The position numbers and the translations under genes are program-made. A DNA stretch of 64,000 nt from positions 372,001 through 436,000 of the forward strand of contig CP114117.1 of assembly GCA_029959195.1 (NCBI GenBank), in the 5' to 3' direction. The notes below the pieces were generated by a model, which was not told where the DNA came from, did not search any database, and worked only from the letters and a program-made list of their open reading frames with translations. The stretch's first letter is position 1, and each line of letters opens with the position of its first letter. Shown piece by piece: positions 61,380-64,000 of the stretch. The stretch is from Dictyophora rubrovolvata. Lineage: Eukaryota > Basidiomycota > Agaricomycetes > Phallales > Phallaceae.

Positions 61380-64000
61380 ATGTCAATCAGCAAAACACTC
61401 GTTCTCAGCGAAACTACGCCTCTACTCTTGCACCCCAATCGCAGTCATGTAGTCGCTGCAACTTTGCATGATAAGCAATGCGCCGCGTTATCTTATTCAG
61501 TCGGTTCCCCCCCTGTAGAATCTAGCCTAGACCCTGTTGGACCATTAGAGATTTCAACTTCGACGCGAAGACTTATTATAACTGGAGCATGGTTAGGAAC
61601 TTTTCTTGCAGTAAGTAACACCCTTTTCTCATCAGTGTCTGCAATTATGTTTAATATGCTCTCCGCGCCAAAGTCATTAAACTGTAAGCAAAATGTTGAA
61701 ACAAAAACATCTTTGTGTTGACCTCTCCTATTTGCTTTTCAAATAGCTGCGCTCATTCCAACCTGTCAGTCTAGTTCTATTTTTTACCGAGAGCTACATC
61801 TAAAGAATGATTGCTATCCCTAGTGCTTACTTCTATTTCCTCCGAATTTGAAGGATCTAAACAGGCCACCTGGATAGGAACATCGTAGGCCACACCCTAA
61901 ACTAACCTACCTATTCCCTATTCATCCATCTGAATATTCTCCCAGCTTTTTCTTGGCAACTTGCGCTTTTACCCCTCTTTACGGACGACTAAGCGACATC
62001 CTTGGTCGCCGCAGGACAGGTCAATTGGCTCTCACTCTAGCCGCTTTGGGCGCGATTTCATCAGCGACGTCCAAAAGCATGTTAATGCTTATTGGCGCTC
62101 GATTCGTACGTGCCTGCGAAAACAAATCATACTTCGTTCGATGTATGTCACTGACTTTATACATATCTTAGATAAGTGGAGTAGGAAGCGGTGGATCTTT
62201 GATTACCACCGTGATCATCACTAGTGATATGTACATTCTCCGTCATAGGAGTTGGGTTCAAGGATTTACTGGTGTGTTCTTTGCGGTATGTGCGGTATGT
62301 GCTTGTTGGAGCAAGTGGGTTTGAACAACTTTTTTTTTGTAGGCTGGACAAGGTATAGGTGGACCTCTTGGAGGGTATATTAGCGATCAGTACGTTGAAA
62401 TAGTGTCTCATGAAATCAATCTTATGAAACCTCTTTTTGCAAGATTGGGCTGGCGTTGGGCTTTTGTGATCCAGCTACCAATCTACGCCTTCTCATTTTT
62501 AATATTCACCCATAAATTGCATTACACCATGCCGGTAAGATGATGCTATCATTTCGAAGTCGTTTAGACCCACCTTCCCCTCTTTATCTCTTCAGGGAAA
62601 AAGCAAAAGCACAAGCACAAGCGCTAAAGATATTTTGAAAAAAATTGATTACGGAGGAACAATATCTTTGATGCTCACGGTACGTGTCGCCACCGGCCAC
62701 CAATCGCACACAATTAATAATTTCTCTTTAAGATTGCGTTTTCCCTTGCATTCCTTAATCTCAGATACGGCCAACAGTTATCATTCACAGAACCGCGAGT
62801 GTATATCACAGCAGCTGTATCTGTCTCCATGGCGATTGTATTCATGGTCTTTGAGATTTGTATTGCACCACAGCCTATCTTGGCACCTTCGTTTTTGAGG
62901 CAGAAAGTACCAGTTTTGGCTGGCTTGAGCAATATGCTGGTGAGTCTTTTCCTTTTTTATTAGCTATCAACCGGAGCGAAGTCCTAATATTACTTAGATA
63001 GCTATCAATGACCTTGCGTCGCTGTATTTCTTCCCGATCTTTTTCGAAAGAGTCATGATAACTTCTAGTTCAACGGCTGGTTCGTCTTCTCCCCAATTCC
63101 TTCTTATTTTTCGATCGATGTTCATGAATTATTACACAGGAGCTCATATAGTTCCCAAAAGTGTTGCCATGACTCTGGGCTTCGTGTTCGGCGGGTAAGA
63201 AATAATTTTTGAGTATGATGATATACGACTGACCTCGTGGTTACCAGTGCCATCATTACTAAATCAGGAAGCTACAAGACTTTGGGAGTTATTGCAGCAA
63301 GCAGCTCTTTCATCGGAACTGTGCGTGGCCCTGGTGTCATTGTAAAATTAACAATACTTCTAACCCACTTTTCTTCTGCTTTAGTTGTGTCTTGCCAACC
63401 TGAACGAAAACTCTAGTACATTCGTGCAATGGTTCGGCATTGTATGCTCCTGCTTTTCCCATTTCTCAAGTCGGTACTCACTTTTCTCCTTTCAAGGTTC
63501 CTATCGGTCTGGGCAATGCCGTCATGATACAAACAACAATGATAGCCCTTCTTGCACACGTAAAACGTAAGTACTCGACTCAGGTGGAGCAATTCTGCCT
63601 ATTAATCGCAGTACAGCCGCGCAAGTAGCCACCGCGACAGGTTTTTCACAACTATTCATGTGCATCGGACAAATTGCCGGCGTCGCCGTTTCCTCCGCTA
63701 TCTTCCAACAACTTGTCGGTCAAGAGTTGGCTGCAAGAATTACAGGACCTGAAGCACAAGATGTACGCGTCATAATTCTGTTATATATATCCTTTTTCAC
63801 GCGCTTATTTTTTCTCGATAAGATTATTGAAAGTATAGAGCAATCCGCGCGGAACATTGAAAAACTGCCATTCGAGATTCAGAAGCATGCTCGTGATTCT
63901 TATGGGATTGCGCTTAGTCAAGTGTTTTGGTATTTGGCGTTATCCACTTTTGTAGGGGTTTTGATCCAAATTGCGGTATGTTTTGCTACGCTCAATTGTT
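61380..64000 (+). CDS. MFS transporter, DHA2/vacuolar amino acid type (copy 2, 3' end outside window)
   Basis: Paralogue of the gene at 52729 with the same order of blocks: SETTPLLL near the N-terminus, VGPLEISTSTRRLIITGAWLGTFLA (about 61525-61610), TPLYGRLSDILGRRRTGQ (about 61970-62020), SLITTVIITSDMYILRHRSWVQGF (about 62190-62265), GQGIGGPLGGYISD (about 62350), LGWRWAFVIQLPIYAFSFLIF (about 62450), KIDYGGTISLMLT (about 62640), FFPIFFERVMITSSSTAG (about 63030), ATGFSQLFMCIGQIAGVAVSSAIFQQLVGQELAARITGPEAQD (about 63640-63760) and SYGIALSQVFWYLALSTFVG (about 63900-63955). The reading runs off the window inside or just before the last exons. Exons are short, with introns of about 50-70 bases. Confidence 0.85.

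Noticed and set aside
1-64000. CRISPR array, rRNA operon or bacterial-type operons
   Set aside because: No regularly spaced direct repeats or rRNA motifs were seen, and the spliced gene structure is eukaryotic.

Overview
The window looks like nuclear DNA of a basidiomycete fungus, most likely an Agaricomycete (mushroom-forming) species. The genes are cut by many short GT-AG introns of about 50-60 bases. They include fungal families typical of this group: a NACHT-WD40 NLR-like protein, a DUF6699 protein, an alpha-kinase, a multi-LysM secreted protein and secreted hydrolases. Copia and Ty3/gypsy retroelements are also present. No rRNA gene and no convincing tRNA gene was seen.

Layout. 0-3.1 kb: 3' part of a NACHT-WD40 gene (+). 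3.4-7.1 kb: a head-to-head pair of housekeeping genes, THOC1 (-) and ATG101 (+), 80 bases apart. 7.8-23.8 kb: mostly secreted or secretory-pathway enzymes: a DUF5695-like secreted protein, an isochorismatase-like hydrolase, an acid sphingomyelinase-like phosphodiesterase, a membrane-anchored O-fucosyltransferase-like protein, a small hypothetical gene and a secreted acid phosphatase. 26-29.6 kb: a DUF6699 gene and an inositol/sugar transporter. 30.3-32.9 kb: a decayed short-chain dehydrogenase copy and a small secreted HsbA-like gene.

33-44.3 kb is a nest of retroelements. An old Ty3/gypsy-type element with gag remains has been invaded by several roughly 406-base LTR copies with 5-base target duplications, and by one young, nearly whole Ty1/copia element. 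44.3-52 kb is an AT-rich, tightly packed block. It holds a pol III/SINE-like sequence, a 2-oxoglutarate dioxygenase-like gene (+), a DDE integrase-type gene (-) with a small acidic ORF beside it, and an alpha-kinase gene (+). The spacing (24 bases between convergent ends, 106 bases between divergent starts) suggests one mobile or transferred unit. This is the most unusual part of the window.

52.7-64 kb returns to ordinary genes: two related DHA2-type MFS transporters (the second runs off the window) flanking a SWIM-RING E3 ligase gene and a secreted five-LysM protein.

All names rest on motifs read by eye. No database search was possible, and exon borders are inferred from splice signals and conserved reading.
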